Shown piece by piece: positions 7,367 through 15,065 of a stretch of DNA of 64,000 nt; positions within the stretch are counted from its first letter, which is position 1; every line of letters begins with the position of its first letter. The stretch spans positions 124,001 to 188,000 of the forward strand of contig NZ_JAHDTF010000016.1 in assembly GCF_018531465.1 (NCBI RefSeq). Reading direction: 5' to 3'. The notes beneath the pieces were generated by a model. That model was not told the origin of the DNA. It searched no databases and saw nothing but the letters and a program-made list of their open reading frames with translations. The stretch comes from Sphaerisporangium fuscum (GTDB lineage Bacteria > Actinomycetota > Actinomycetes > Streptosporangiales > Streptosporangiaceae). The position numbers and the translations under genes were made by a program.

Positions 7367-8368
7367 TCACACCGAGACGGCGGAGGGCCTTCCCGTGGCG
7401 CCGCGCCGCAGCCTGTCGTTCAGTTCCACCAGCTCGCCCGTGCGGGTGAGGTGGGAGGCGGCCGCCTCGAACTCCTTCTTCAGTTCGTTGCGGAACACCA
7501 GGACACAGCCCAGCCAGATCGACGAAGCGGCCACCTGGAGCGGCGGAAGCAGATAGGCGGCGGTGATCGAGATCGGCATCAGGGCGTTCGACACCATGTT
7601 GACGCGGTCGTTGAACCTGCGTTGCGCCTCGGCGGCCGCCGAGGAGTAACCGGACAGCTCGCCGACGGCGTCGGCGAGCACGCCGTTCGAGGCGACGGAG
7701 CGGGAGTTCATGGACGCCCGGAGGGCGTCACCCGTCTCGCCCTGGAGATGGTCGCCCGACCTTCGGACGGCCCCGCCGAGGCTCTCCGCGTGCGCGCCGA
7801 CGGACTCTTTCAGCTCGCCGGCGGCCAGGGCGCGTTCCTCCCACCCCTTCACGTCCCGGTAGTTCAGCCAGATGAGAGTGAGCGCCGCCAGGTTGAACAC
7901 GGTGGCCAGCCCGCCGGCCATCCGCAACGTGCCCAGCGACGTCCGTCCGAGGCGCGCCGCGCGGGCGACGCCGGCCGTCGAGGCCACCGCGGTACCGGCC
8001 GACATGATCGAACCCTTGGCCAGGGGCCACAGGCTGAGCTTGGGCCGGTCCGCGGCGTCGTGGTCCACCGCGACGGCCGAGGCGGCGGCGATGCCGGCGT
8101 CCTCGGCCTCGGCGTACCTGCGGCTCGCGGTGTGCACCTTCTGGGTCGTCTCGTCGTGCTCGGTGCGCAGCAGTCCCGCCGTCGTCACGGCCTCGGCCGA
8201 GTGTTTCGACATCCTCGTCATGGAGTCGCCGGCGGCCTCGGGGAACTCCGACGGATGCGGGTGCAGCTCGCCGAGGTCGCGGAAGAACGCGTCCGCGGCG
8301 GGCCGCAGCTCCGACAGGTCTTTCCGGAGGTCGCCCACTCCGCCGTAGTCGACGAAGAACCCGTCCAC
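7367..8368 (-). CDS. Uncharacterised helical membrane protein, possible WXG100/ESX-like architecture
   Basis: A 333-residue protein I do not recognise. Residues 1-100 are predicted helical and hydrophilic and look like the long helical hairpins of ESX-associated proteins. They end in RRYAEAED, which matches the Y-x-x-x-D/E pattern of type VII export signals. Two short hydrophobic stretches follow (about 118-170). A second helical region with YSSAAAEAQRRFNDRV leads to a final hydrophobic pair near LMPISITAAYLLPPLQVAASSIWLGCVLVF. No ESX ATPase or EccC gene is in the window, so type VII export is only a suggestion. It stands alone and converges on the MFS gene. Confidence 0.65.
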   Translation of the reverse strand: MDGFFVDYGGVGDLRKDLSELRPAADAFFRDLGELHPHPSEFPEAAGDSMTRMSKHSAEAVTTAGLLRTEHDETTQKVHTASRRYAEAEDAGIAAASAVAVDHDAADRPKLSLWPLAKGSIMSAGTAVASTAGVARAARLGRTSLGTLRMAGGLATVFNLAALTLIWLNYRDVKGWEERALAAGELKESVGAHAESLGGAVRRSGDHLQGETGDALRASMNSRSVASNGVLADAVGELSGYSSAAAEAQRRFNDRVNMVSNALMPISITAAYLLPPLQVAASSIWLGCVLVFRNELKKEFEAAASHLTRTGELVELNDRLRRGATGRPSAVSV

Positions 8369-8509
8369 CCCTGCTCCCTGAGAATGTCGCCGGCAAGATC
8401 GACTTCACCCTACGAAGCGCGATCCCGGGAACAGAGGAGGTTTCCGGATGGACGGTCATTCTTCGGCCGGCGTTAATCCGGATGTCGGCCGGAGAGGCGG
8501 GGACGCCGG

Positions 8510-8683
8510 TCAGGCGGCGTTGGTCGGTCCGCCCGGGCGGGGAAAACGGATCACGTTGCGACCGGTGTAGGCCTGCAGGTGGACCACTTTGGTCTCGTGA
8601 GAGGGCTTGCGATCGTGTGCCGAACGGATGTCGCGCACCTTGTGGCGTGGAACGTAAGCGGGCACCGCCGCCAGCCTTCTCAT
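8510..8683 (-). CDS. Small basic ORF (57 aa), hypothetical
   Basis: A 57-residue ORF starting MRRLAAVPAYVPRHKVR and ending RFPRPGGPTNAA. It is rich in Arg, His and Pro, with no cysteine and no hydrophobic segment. A run of G residues lies 4-5 nt upstream of the ATG as a weak ribosome site. It follows a 33-residue ORF on the same strand that also begins MRR. Between them is an AT-rich stretch that could hold a promoter. I do not recognise it; a regulatory or peptide-precursor role is possible but not shown, and it may not be translated. Confidence 0.4.
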   Translation of the reverse strand: MRRLAAVPAYVPRHKVRDIRSAHDRKPSHETKVVHLQAYTGRNVIRFPRPGGPTNAA

Positions 8684-8738
8684 CGAGCCCCCCGGCGTGA
8701 TGATTCTGTTACCTGAGATGTCTACAGATGATGGCGTA

Positions 8739-8909
8739 AGACTATTGTAAAGATCTCTAGTACGGCAGCGGACGCCCGGACGGCGAGCGCAGATCGAGCG
8801 TGAACGGCGTGTTCGTGCGCCGGCCCGCGCGGGGCCGGGTGATCCTGATGCGCCTCATCGCCGTCACCCTCCGATCGTCGGCCGTGTGTCTTGAGCAGAC
8901 TATTGCTCA
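8739..8909. promoter_or_regulatory. Shared 9-mer in front of the two small ORFs
   Basis: AGACTATTG occurs at 8739-8747 and 8897-8905, each about 40-55 nt upstream (minus sense) of one of the small ORFs. The second copy lies inside a dyad TGAGCA-N6-TGCTCA (8892-8909). Read on the minus strand, each contains TAGTCT, a possible -10 box. The stretch is AT-rich compared with the flanks. Confidence 0.4.
8757..8858 (-). CDS. Very small ORF (33 aa), hypothetical
   Basis: A 33-residue ORF beginning MRRIRITRPRAGRR and ending in LRSPSGRPLPY. The ATG is preceded by a strong ribosome site, CGGAGGGTGACGGCG, about 9 nt away, which is the main reason to list it. The segment FTLD recalls the FxLD leader motif of some actinobacterial lanthipeptides, but the remaining residues lack cysteines and no modification enzyme is nearby. 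It lies in a region poor in long frames and lower in GC than its neighbours. Confidence 0.4.
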   Translation of the reverse strand: MRRIRITRPRAGRRTNTPFTLDLRSPSGRPLPY

Positions 8910-9089
8910 CGGCACTTGACGTCCTCTTATCAACGGGTTGCACCTCACGGGGACGGCGGCGTACCGCTGGGGAGAGTGTGACAACTGACGATATTGCTGC
9001 TTAAGTACGAAGATCTAGGAATCTGCCCGGTCGCTGTCGCACTGCGCCGGTCGGGGGTGGTGTGATCCGTTAGTCGATGGGGGCGTGCG
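8859..9089. other. Intergenic region upstream of kinase gene
   Basis: Apart from the dyad at 8892-8909 no gene is seen. The sequence from about 8980 to 9025 (GACGATATTGCTGCTTAAGT and following) is AT-rich and is the likely place of the kinase promoter, but no clean -35/-10 pair could be assigned. Confidence 0.35.
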
Positions 9090-10514
9090 ATGACGGCATC
9101 TCATGTCCGGCGGTCCGGGGATCCTCAGCAGGTCGGCCCTTACCGGCTGATCCACCGGATCGGCGCGGGCGGTCAGGGCGTCGTCCACCTGGCGGAGGAC
9201 GGCGCCGGCAACCGGGTCGCCGTGAAGGTCCTCAGGGAGGACATCGCCGCGGACGAGGACACCCGCAACCGCTTCGCCCGCGAGGTCGCCATGGCCCAGC
9301 GGGTGGCGTCGTTCTGCACGGCGCAGTTCCTGGCCGCCGACCTCTGGGCGGACCCGCCGTACATCGTCACCGAGTACGTCGACGGTCCCTCCCTGCAGGA
9401 GGACGTCATCCGGAACGGCCCGAAGAGCGGACCGGCCCTGCAGCGGCTGGCCGTCGGCACCGCCACCGCCCTGACCGCGATCCACGAGGCCGGGCTCGTC
9501 CACCGCGACTTCAAGCCCGGCAACGTGCTGCTCGGCCAGGACGGCCCGCGGGTGATCGACTTCGGCATCGCCCGGGCCCTGGACGGCACCTCCACCGTCA
9601 GCAGCCAGGTGATCGGCACGCCCGCCTACATGGCCCCGGAGCAGGTCAAAGGCGAGCCGATCGGAGCGGCGGCCGACGTCTTCGCCTGGGGCGCGGTCAT
9701 CGCCTACGCCGCCAGCGGCCGTTCCCCCTTCGCGGCCGACACCACCCCGGCCGTCCTGTACCGGGTGCTCGACGGGCCGCCGGACATCGACGGCGTTCCG
9801 GAGCCGCTGCGCTCGCTGGTGGCCGAATGCCTGAACAAGGACCCGGCGGCCCGTCCCTCGATGCAGGAGGTGCTGCTGCGGCTCCTCGGCTCGCGTGACG
9901 CCGGGCAGGAGACCGCCCGGAGCGACCAGGGCACCTCGCGGGGCCGTTCACGCAAGGGATCCCGCTCCCGTTCCCGCAAGGGGAGCCCGTCGGCCGCGCA
10001 GGCGGCTCCTCCCGCCGTCGATGGGAGGCCGCCGCGGCCCGTCTACCGGCGCCCGCCGGTCGTCGCGGCCGCCGCCGTCCTGCTGGTGTCGGCGGTCGCG
10101 GCCGGGTTGTTCTTCCGCCCCCATGGGGCGTCCTGGCAGCCCGACCCCGCCCCGCCGCAGGCGTCCGCGTCTCCGCCGCGGAAGCTCGCCGCCCTGGCGG
10201 CGAAGCTGAGGGGCACCTGGGAGGGCACGCTGGTGCAGAACAACGGCAAGAACTGGCGCATGTCGGTGTACTTCCCGGGGCACGGCAGGACGGCGACGGT
10301 GAAGTATCCCGACCTCGGGTGCGTCGGCGTGCTCACGATCGCCCTTCCGGATCGCGGCTTCTACACGATGCACGAGAAGATCCGGCGCGGCGGTCGCTGC
10401 AGTCCGGAAGGCGACTTCACGATGAGGTTAGGCAAGGACGTCCTGGTGCTCGACTACAAACCGTACGGCGACGGCTACGGCGCGAACGCCACCCTCCGCC
10501 GCAACGATCCCTGA
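9090..10514 (+). CDS. Membrane Ser/Thr protein kinase with small ectodomain
   Basis: A 474-residue Hanks-type kinase. The glycine loop is GAGGQGVVH, with ATP-binding Lys46 in VAVKVL, catalytic Asp140 in HRDFKPGN and DFG Asp157. The activation segment ends in GTPAYMAPEQ. Residues 270-320 are a basic, Ser-rich juxtamembrane region (SRGRSRKGSRSRSRKG). One membrane helix follows (about 322-343). The extracytoplasmic 130 residues begin LRGTWEGTLVQNNGKNWRMSV and contain two cysteines (LGCVGV, GGRCSP) that could form a disulfide; the pattern resembles a small beta-barrel and is not a PASTA domain. Its substrate and ligand are unknown. The kinase core closely resembles those encoded at 23298-27458. 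Confidence 0.92.
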   Translation: MTASHVRRSGDPQQVGPYRLIHRIGAGGQGVVHLAEDGAGNRVAVKVLREDIAADEDTRNRFAREVAMAQRVASFCTAQFLAADLWADPPYIVTEYVDGPSLQEDVIRNGPKSGPALQRLAVGTATALTAIHEAGLVHRDFKPGNVLLGQDGPRVIDFGIARALDGTSTVSSQVIGTPAYMAPEQVKGEPIGAAADVFAWGAVIAYAASGRSPFAADTTPAVLYRVLDGPPDIDGVPEPLRSLVAECLNKDPAARPSMQEVLLRLLGSRDAGQETARSDQGTSRGRSRKGSRSRSRKGSPSAAQAAPPAVDGRPPRPVYRRPPVVAAAAVLLVSAVAAGLFFRPHGASWQPDPAPPQASASPPRKLAALAAKLRGTWEGTLVQNNGKNWRMSVYFPGHGRTATVKYPDLGCVGVLTIALPDRGFYTMHEKIRRGGRCSPEGDFTMRLGKDVLVLDYKPYGDGYGANATLRRNDP

Positions 10515-10529
10515 CCCTCGCCGGGCCGC

Positions 10530-12563
10530 TCAACCCCCCTGGGAGCCGGCGCGCAGGACGGCGAAGCCACGCGGCCGGAGACGAAGGGTGCCCTCCACCG
10601 AGGCGCCGGTCAGCACGTCCGTGCCGTTCGCCGTGACCTCGTGCTCCTCGGTGGTGTGGTTCAGGGCGAACAGCCACTCCCGCCCGGCAGCGCCACGCCG
10701 CCGTACCAGCTCCACACCGGGGGGAGCGACGGCGGCGGGCAGGCCCGCGCGGCGCAGGATCCGCCCGTAGGCATCGTCGTCCAGGTGGGTGGAGACGTAG
10801 AACGCGCGCCCTGCCCCGTGGGTGTGCTCGGTGACGGCCGGGAGCCGGTCGAGGTCGCCACCGGCGTACCGCGCGAGGACCTCGGCGCCGCGCGGCTCGA
10901 CCCGCTCGCTCCAGACGGTGCCGCTCGCCTCCGCTCCGTCGTCCTCGAACCGGATCGGCACGGGCCCGGCCAGGGGCAGGAACTCGTCGACCCGGACGCC
11001 GAGGAGGTCGCGGAAAGCCCCCGGGTACCCGCCGAGCCGCACCCTGGCGTGCTCGTCGGCGATGCCGCTGAAGAACGAGACGACCAGGGTGCCGCCCCGC
11101 TCGACGTACGCCGACAGGGCGCGCGCCGTGGCGTCCGACACCAGGTAGAGGCCCGGCACCAGCACCATCCGGTAGGCCGGCAGGTCGTCGCCGGGACGGG
11201 CGAAGTCGGCGGTGACGCCGCCGCGCCACAGCATCCGGTGCGCCTGGCGCACGGCGTCCAGGTAGCGTACCTCCGAGGAGGGGAATCCGGGTGACTCCAC
11301 GGCCCACCAGCACTCCGGGTCCCACAGGACGGCGACGTCCGCCACCACACGGCTCCCGGCCTCCGAGCCCGCCCCGGCCGGGGAGGCCGGGGCCGGCGGG
11401 TCCTCGCCCACCTCCGCCAGTTCCGGGAGGAGGCGCCCGAGGTCGCGGATCTCGCGGAAGACGCGGCTGTCGGGGCCCGCGTGCGGCACCATGCCGCCGT
11501 GCCACAGCTCGGCCCCGCCCCGTGAGGCCCGCCACTGGAAGAACATGGCCCCCCGGGAGCCCCGGGCGACGTGCTGGAGGCTGTGCAGGGTGATCTCGCC
11601 GGGCCGCTTGGCCCGCATGCGCGGCCCCGTGTACACGACCCCGGCCGCCTGCTCCATCAGCAGCCACGGCCGTCCGCCCGCCCAGCCGCGCGCCAGGTCG
11701 GCGGCGAACGCGGTCTGCTCGGCCGCCTCCTCCAAGCCCTCGGGGTAGTGGTCGATCGCGACGAGGTCGACCTCGTCCGCCCACTCCCAGTGGTTCACCG
11801 GCACCCAGCCGCCGAACACGAAGTTGGTGGTGACCGGCACGTCGGGGGTCAGCTCGCGGAGCACGGCCTTCTGGGCGCGGTAGTGGCCGAGCATCGCCTG
11901 CGACAGGAAGCGGCGGAAGTCGAGCACGTGAGAGGGGTTCGGGAGGTACTGCGTGGCGCGGGGCGGCGCGATCTCGTCCCAGTCGGCGTAGTTCTGGCTC
12001 CAGAACGCGGTGGTCCAGGCGTCGTTGAGGGCCTCCAGGGTGCCGTGCCGCGCCCGCAGCCAGGCGCGGAACGCCCGCGCCACGTGGTCGCAGTGGCATC
12101 CCGTGCCGTACTCGTTGTGGACGTGCCACATGGCGAGGGCCGGATGGTCCCGGTAGCGCTCGGCGAGTGCCCGGGTGACGCGCACGCAGGCCTCGGTGTA
12201 CGACGGGGCGCAGACGCAGTAGGTGTCGCGGCTCCCGTGGGTCAGCCGGGTGCCGTCGGCGGACACCGGCAGCGCGTCGGGGTGGGCGAGCCCGAACCAC
12301 GGCGGGGGAGAGGCGGTGGGCGTGGCGAGGTCGGCCCGCACGCCGTTCTCGTGGAGCAGGTCGAGCACCCGGTCGAGCCACCCGAAGGTGTGCCGGCCGG
12401 GGGAGGGTTCGAGTCTCGCCCAGGAGAAGACGCCGAGGGTGACGAGGTTGACCCCGGCCTCCCGCATGAGGGCGACGTCCTCGTGCCAGACCTCCTCGGG
12501 CCACTGCTCGGGGTTGTAGTCGCCTCCGTAGCACAGGCCGTCGAGGCCCTTCGGCCAGCGCAT
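10530..12563 (-). CDS. GH42 beta-galactosidase
   Basis: A 677-residue cytosolic glycoside hydrolase family 42 enzyme that removes terminal beta-galactose from oligosaccharides. It opens with GLCYGGDYNPEQWPEEVWHEDV, the family signature. The acid/base is Glu151 in WHVHNEYG and the nucleophile Glu304 in WLLMEQAAG. Cys116, Cys118, Cys156 and Cys158 lie where many GH42 enzymes bind structural zinc. The A-domain barrel is followed by the trimerisation domain and a short C-terminal beta domain. There is no signal peptide, so substrates must be imported. It is divergent from the alpha-xylosidase gene and shares a ROK-type operator region with it. Beta-L-arabinosidase-like side activity cannot be excluded. 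Confidence 0.93.
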   Translation of the reverse strand: MRWPKGLDGLCYGGDYNPEQWPEEVWHEDVALMREAGVNLVTLGVFSWARLEPSPGRHTFGWLDRVLDLLHENGVRADLATPTASPPPWFGLAHPDALPVSADGTRLTHGSRDTYCVCAPSYTEACVRVTRALAERYRDHPALAMWHVHNEYGTGCHCDHVARAFRAWLRARHGTLEALNDAWTTAFWSQNYADWDEIAPPRATQYLPNPSHVLDFRRFLSQAMLGHYRAQKAVLRELTPDVPVTTNFVFGGWVPVNHWEWADEVDLVAIDHYPEGLEEAAEQTAFAADLARGWAGGRPWLLMEQAAGVVYTGPRMRAKRPGEITLHSLQHVARGSRGAMFFQWRASRGGAELWHGGMVPHAGPDSRVFREIRDLGRLLPELAEVGEDPPAPASPAGAGSEAGSRVVADVAVLWDPECWWAVESPGFPSSEVRYLDAVRQAHRMLWRGGVTADFARPGDDLPAYRMVLVPGLYLVSDATARALSAYVERGGTLVVSFFSGIADEHARVRLGGYPGAFRDLLGVRVDEFLPLAGPVPIRFEDDGAEASGTVWSERVEPRGAEVLARYAGGDLDRLPAVTEHTHGAGRAFYVSTHLDDDAYGRILRRAGLPAAVAPPGVELVRRRGAAGREWLFALNHTTEEHEVTANGTDVLTGASVEGTLRLRPRGFAVLRAGSQGG

Positions 12564-12608
12564 GCCGGGTCCTCCGCTCGTCGATCCGGCGCGCGGAGCG
12601 GCACGGAA

Positions 12609-12652
12609 TTCGTACGGTGGCCAAACTAATTAGCCCGTGTCCGTCCTGTCAA
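12609..12652 (-). promoter_or_regulatory. GH42 promoter overlapped by ROK-type operator (site A)
   Basis: Read on the minus strand, TTGACA (12647-12652), an 18-nt spacer and TAGTTT (12623-12628) form a promoter 60-65 nt from the GH42 start. The operator core TTCGT-N8-CAAACTAATTAG (12609-12633) covers the -10 box. The same core occurs at 12689-12713 and 33508-33532. Confidence 0.7.
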
Positions 12653-12669
12653 CGGACGGTGCCGGGTCC

Positions 12670-12713
12670 TCGACATCGTTGACGTTTGTTCGTATAGTCG
12701 GCAAACTAATTCG
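12670..12713 (+). promoter_or_regulatory. GH31 promoter overlapped by ROK-type operator (site B)
   Basis: TCGACA (12670-12675), a 17-nt spacer and TATAGT (12693-12698) form a good promoter. The operator GTTTGTTCGT-N8-CAAACTAATTCG (12684-12713) covers the -10 box. Its halves are an imperfect inverted repeat. It agrees with site C (33503-33532) at 20 of 30 positions with identical spacing. Confidence 0.75.
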
Positions 12714-12747
12714 CGTCGCAGTCTTCGGATCTCCCAGGAGTCCCGCA

Positions 12748-15045
12748 ATGCCGTACCGTCCCCCTCTGATCGCGCACGAGTACTTCAGTGCGGACCCGCC
12801 GGAGCTTCCGGTGCGCGCGAAGGGAGAGCAGGGCCTCTCGGCGCTCACCCGTGCCGAGCTGATCTCCGCCGACGCGCAGGGCGTGACGCTCAAGGCGTCC
12901 ACCTCGGCGGACGAGGCGCTGGTGGTCCAGGTGAACGCCGCGGGCGAAGGTGTGATCAGGGTCAGGCTGAGCGAGGACTCCGAGGCCCGCACTCGCTCGG
13001 CCCGCGTGACCGAGATGGTGCACCCTCAGGAGTTCGCCGGCGCCCGGGTGGAGAGCGGCGAGGGCCGGGTCGTGGTGGACGCGGGCGCGGTGCGCGCCGA
13101 GATCACGCTGGAGCCGTGGCACCTGCGCTTCACCGACGCCGCCGGCCGCCTGCTCACCGAGCAGGAGCGCGGCCACGTGGACATCAGCGGCCGGCTGCGC
13201 ACGCTGCCGTTCGGGCGTTCCCTTGTCGACGGCGTGACGGTGGCCTACCAGGAGAGCCTGGTCGCCCAGCCGGACGAGCACTTCGGCGGGTTCGGTGAGA
13301 AGTTCACGCCCCTGGACAAGCGCGGCCAGCGCCCTGTCATGTGGAACTTCGACGCCTACGGCGCCGAGTCCGACCGTTCCTACAAGAACGTTCCGTTCTT
13401 CGTGTCCAGCCGCGGCTACGGCCTGGTGGTCGACAGCGGCATGCCGGTGGAGTTCGACGTGTGCCGGGCGACCCACAGCTGCGTGGAGTTCGTGGTGCCG
13501 GACGACCTGATCGACTACTACGTGATCGCCGGGCCCACCATCCCCGAGATCCTCGCCCGGTTCGACCGGCTCACCTGTGCGCCGGAGCTGCCGCCCAAGT
13601 GGGCCTTCGGAAGCTGGATCTCCTCGGGCTTCTTCCGTGACAGCCAGGAGCGGGTGCTGGAGCGGGCGCGCAGGATCCGTGAGAAGGGCATCCCGTGCGA
13701 CGTGCTGCACCTGGACTGCTACTGGCAGACCAAGGGGCACTGGTCGGACCTGCGGTGGGACCCGGAGACCTTCCCCGACCCCGAGGGTATGCTCGCCACA
13801 CTCAAGGAGCAGGGCTTCGAGGTCTGCCTGTGGATGAACCCGTACGTCTCCCACCTGAGCCCGCTCTTCACCGAGGGCGCAGAAAAGGGATATTTCCTAA
13901 AGAAGCAGGACGGTGAGGTGTATGTCGCGGACTCCTGGCACGGATCCTACCCGGCCTGCGGCATCGTCGACCTCACCAACCCCGGCGCCGTCGAGTGGTT
14001 CAAGGACCTGCTGCGCCCGCTGCTCCGGCAGGGCGTCGCGGCCTTCAAGACCGACTTCGCCGAGGGCGTCCCGCACGACTCGGTGGCGTTCAACGGCATG
14101 ACCGGCACCGAGCTCCACAACGTCTACTCCCTGCTGTTCAACGACGTGGTCGCCGACGTCACCCACGAGATCAACGGTCACCGCCTGGTGTGGGGCCGCT
14201 CGTCGTTCCTCGGCGGCCAGCGGCACTCCGCGCAGTGGGGCGGCGACACCTACACCTCCTACCCGGCCATGGGCAGCACCCTGCGCGGCGGCCTCTCGCA
14301 CGGGCTGTCCGGCATCCCGTTCTGGAGCCACGACGCGGGCGGCTTCACCGGCACCCCGACCGACGACCTGTACGTGCGGTGGGCCCAGTTCGGCGCGCTG
14401 TCGCCGCTGGTGCGCTTCCACGGCACCACCAGCCGCGAGCCGTGGGAGTTCCCGGCCGTCGAGCACCTGGCCGTCGAGGCGATCAGGCTGCGCTACCGGC
14501 TCATGCCCTACATCTACTCGGCGGCCGTCGAGGCGGCCCGCACCGGCGCCCCCATGATGCGTGCCCTGTGCGTCGACTTCCCCGGCGACCCGGTCGCCTG
14601 GCAGGCCGACCTGGAGTACCTCCTCGGCGCCGACCTGCTCGTCGCACCGATGACCTCCCCGGACGGCACGCGGCAGGTGTACCTCCCCGAAGGGGAGTGG
14701 GTCGACTACTGGACCCACCAGGTGCACACCGGTGGCCGCTACATCCAGGTGACCAAGCCGCTCGGCGAGATCCCCCTGTTCGTCCGGCACGGCGCGCTGA
14801 TCCCGGTCACCGAGGTGCGCGACACCATCGGCGGGGAGCCGTTCGCCGAGGTCACCCTGGTCGCCTACGGCGTTCCCGCGGCAGGCGGGAGCCGTGCCGC
14901 CATCTCCGACGTCGACGGTGACACGACGGTCACCGCCACCCGGGACGGCGACGTGCTGCGCGTCACCGTGTCCGGTCCCAAGCAGATCACCAACGTCGAA
15001 ATCGCTCCCGTCGCCGGCGCCCCCGCCAGGGCCGTCGTCGGCTAG
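12748..15045 (+). CDS. yicI: GH31 alpha-xylosidase (YicI-like)
   Basis: A 765-residue cytosolic GH31 enzyme, predicted to release alpha-1,6-xylose from isoprimeverose and xyloglucan oligosaccharides. The YicI-type features are FGGFGEKFTPLDKRGQ near the substrate pocket, nucleophile Asp436 in FKTDFAEGVP and acid/base Asp500 in AQWGGDTYTS. The KTDF form of the nucleophile motif favours alpha-xylosidase over alpha-glucosidase (WIDMNE type). The ATG at 12748 follows CCAGGAGTCCCGCA; an upstream in-frame ATG at 12637 would start before the promoter and is rejected. It is first in an operon with a sugar ABC importer, 20 nt upstream of the binding protein gene, and is under a ROK-type operator. Confidence 0.9.
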   Translation: MPYRPPLIAHEYFSADPPELPVRAKGEQGLSALTRAELISADAQGVTLKASTSADEALVVQVNAAGEGVIRVRLSEDSEARTRSARVTEMVHPQEFAGARVESGEGRVVVDAGAVRAEITLEPWHLRFTDAAGRLLTEQERGHVDISGRLRTLPFGRSLVDGVTVAYQESLVAQPDEHFGGFGEKFTPLDKRGQRPVMWNFDAYGAESDRSYKNVPFFVSSRGYGLVVDSGMPVEFDVCRATHSCVEFVVPDDLIDYYVIAGPTIPEILARFDRLTCAPELPPKWAFGSWISSGFFRDSQERVLERARRIREKGIPCDVLHLDCYWQTKGHWSDLRWDPETFPDPEGMLATLKEQGFEVCLWMNPYVSHLSPLFTEGAEKGYFLKKQDGEVYVADSWHGSYPACGIVDLTNPGAVEWFKDLLRPLLRQGVAAFKTDFAEGVPHDSVAFNGMTGTELHNVYSLLFNDVVADVTHEINGHRLVWGRSSFLGGQRHSAQWGGDTYTSYPAMGSTLRGGLSHGLSGIPFWSHDAGGFTGTPTDDLYVRWAQFGALSPLVRFHGTTSREPWEFPAVEHLAVEAIRLRYRLMPYIYSAAVEAARTGAPMMRALCVDFPGDPVAWQADLEYLLGADLLVAPMTSPDGTRQVYLPEGEWVDYWTHQVHTGGRYIQVTKPLGEIPLFVRHGALIPVTEVRDTIGGEPFAEVTLVAYGVPAAGGSRAAISDVDGDTTVTATRDGDVLRVTVSGPKQITNVEIAPVAGAPARAVVG

Positions 15046-15065
15046 CAACCCCCTGGAGAAAGAGC

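Noticed and set aside
7367..8368. Type VII secretion locus
   Set aside because: The YxxxE-type motif and the AAA pair at 47402 are suggestive, but no EccB-E, MycP or WXG100 pair is present and the two regions are 39 kb apart.
8757..8858. FxLD-type lanthipeptide precursor
   Set aside because: FTLD matches the leader motif, but there is no Cys-containing core and no LanB/LanC-like or methyltransferase gene nearby.
12637..12747. N-terminal extension of the GH31 gene
   Set aside because: It would start upstream of the promoter and contains the operator; ATG 12748 has a ribosome site and family homology starts there.
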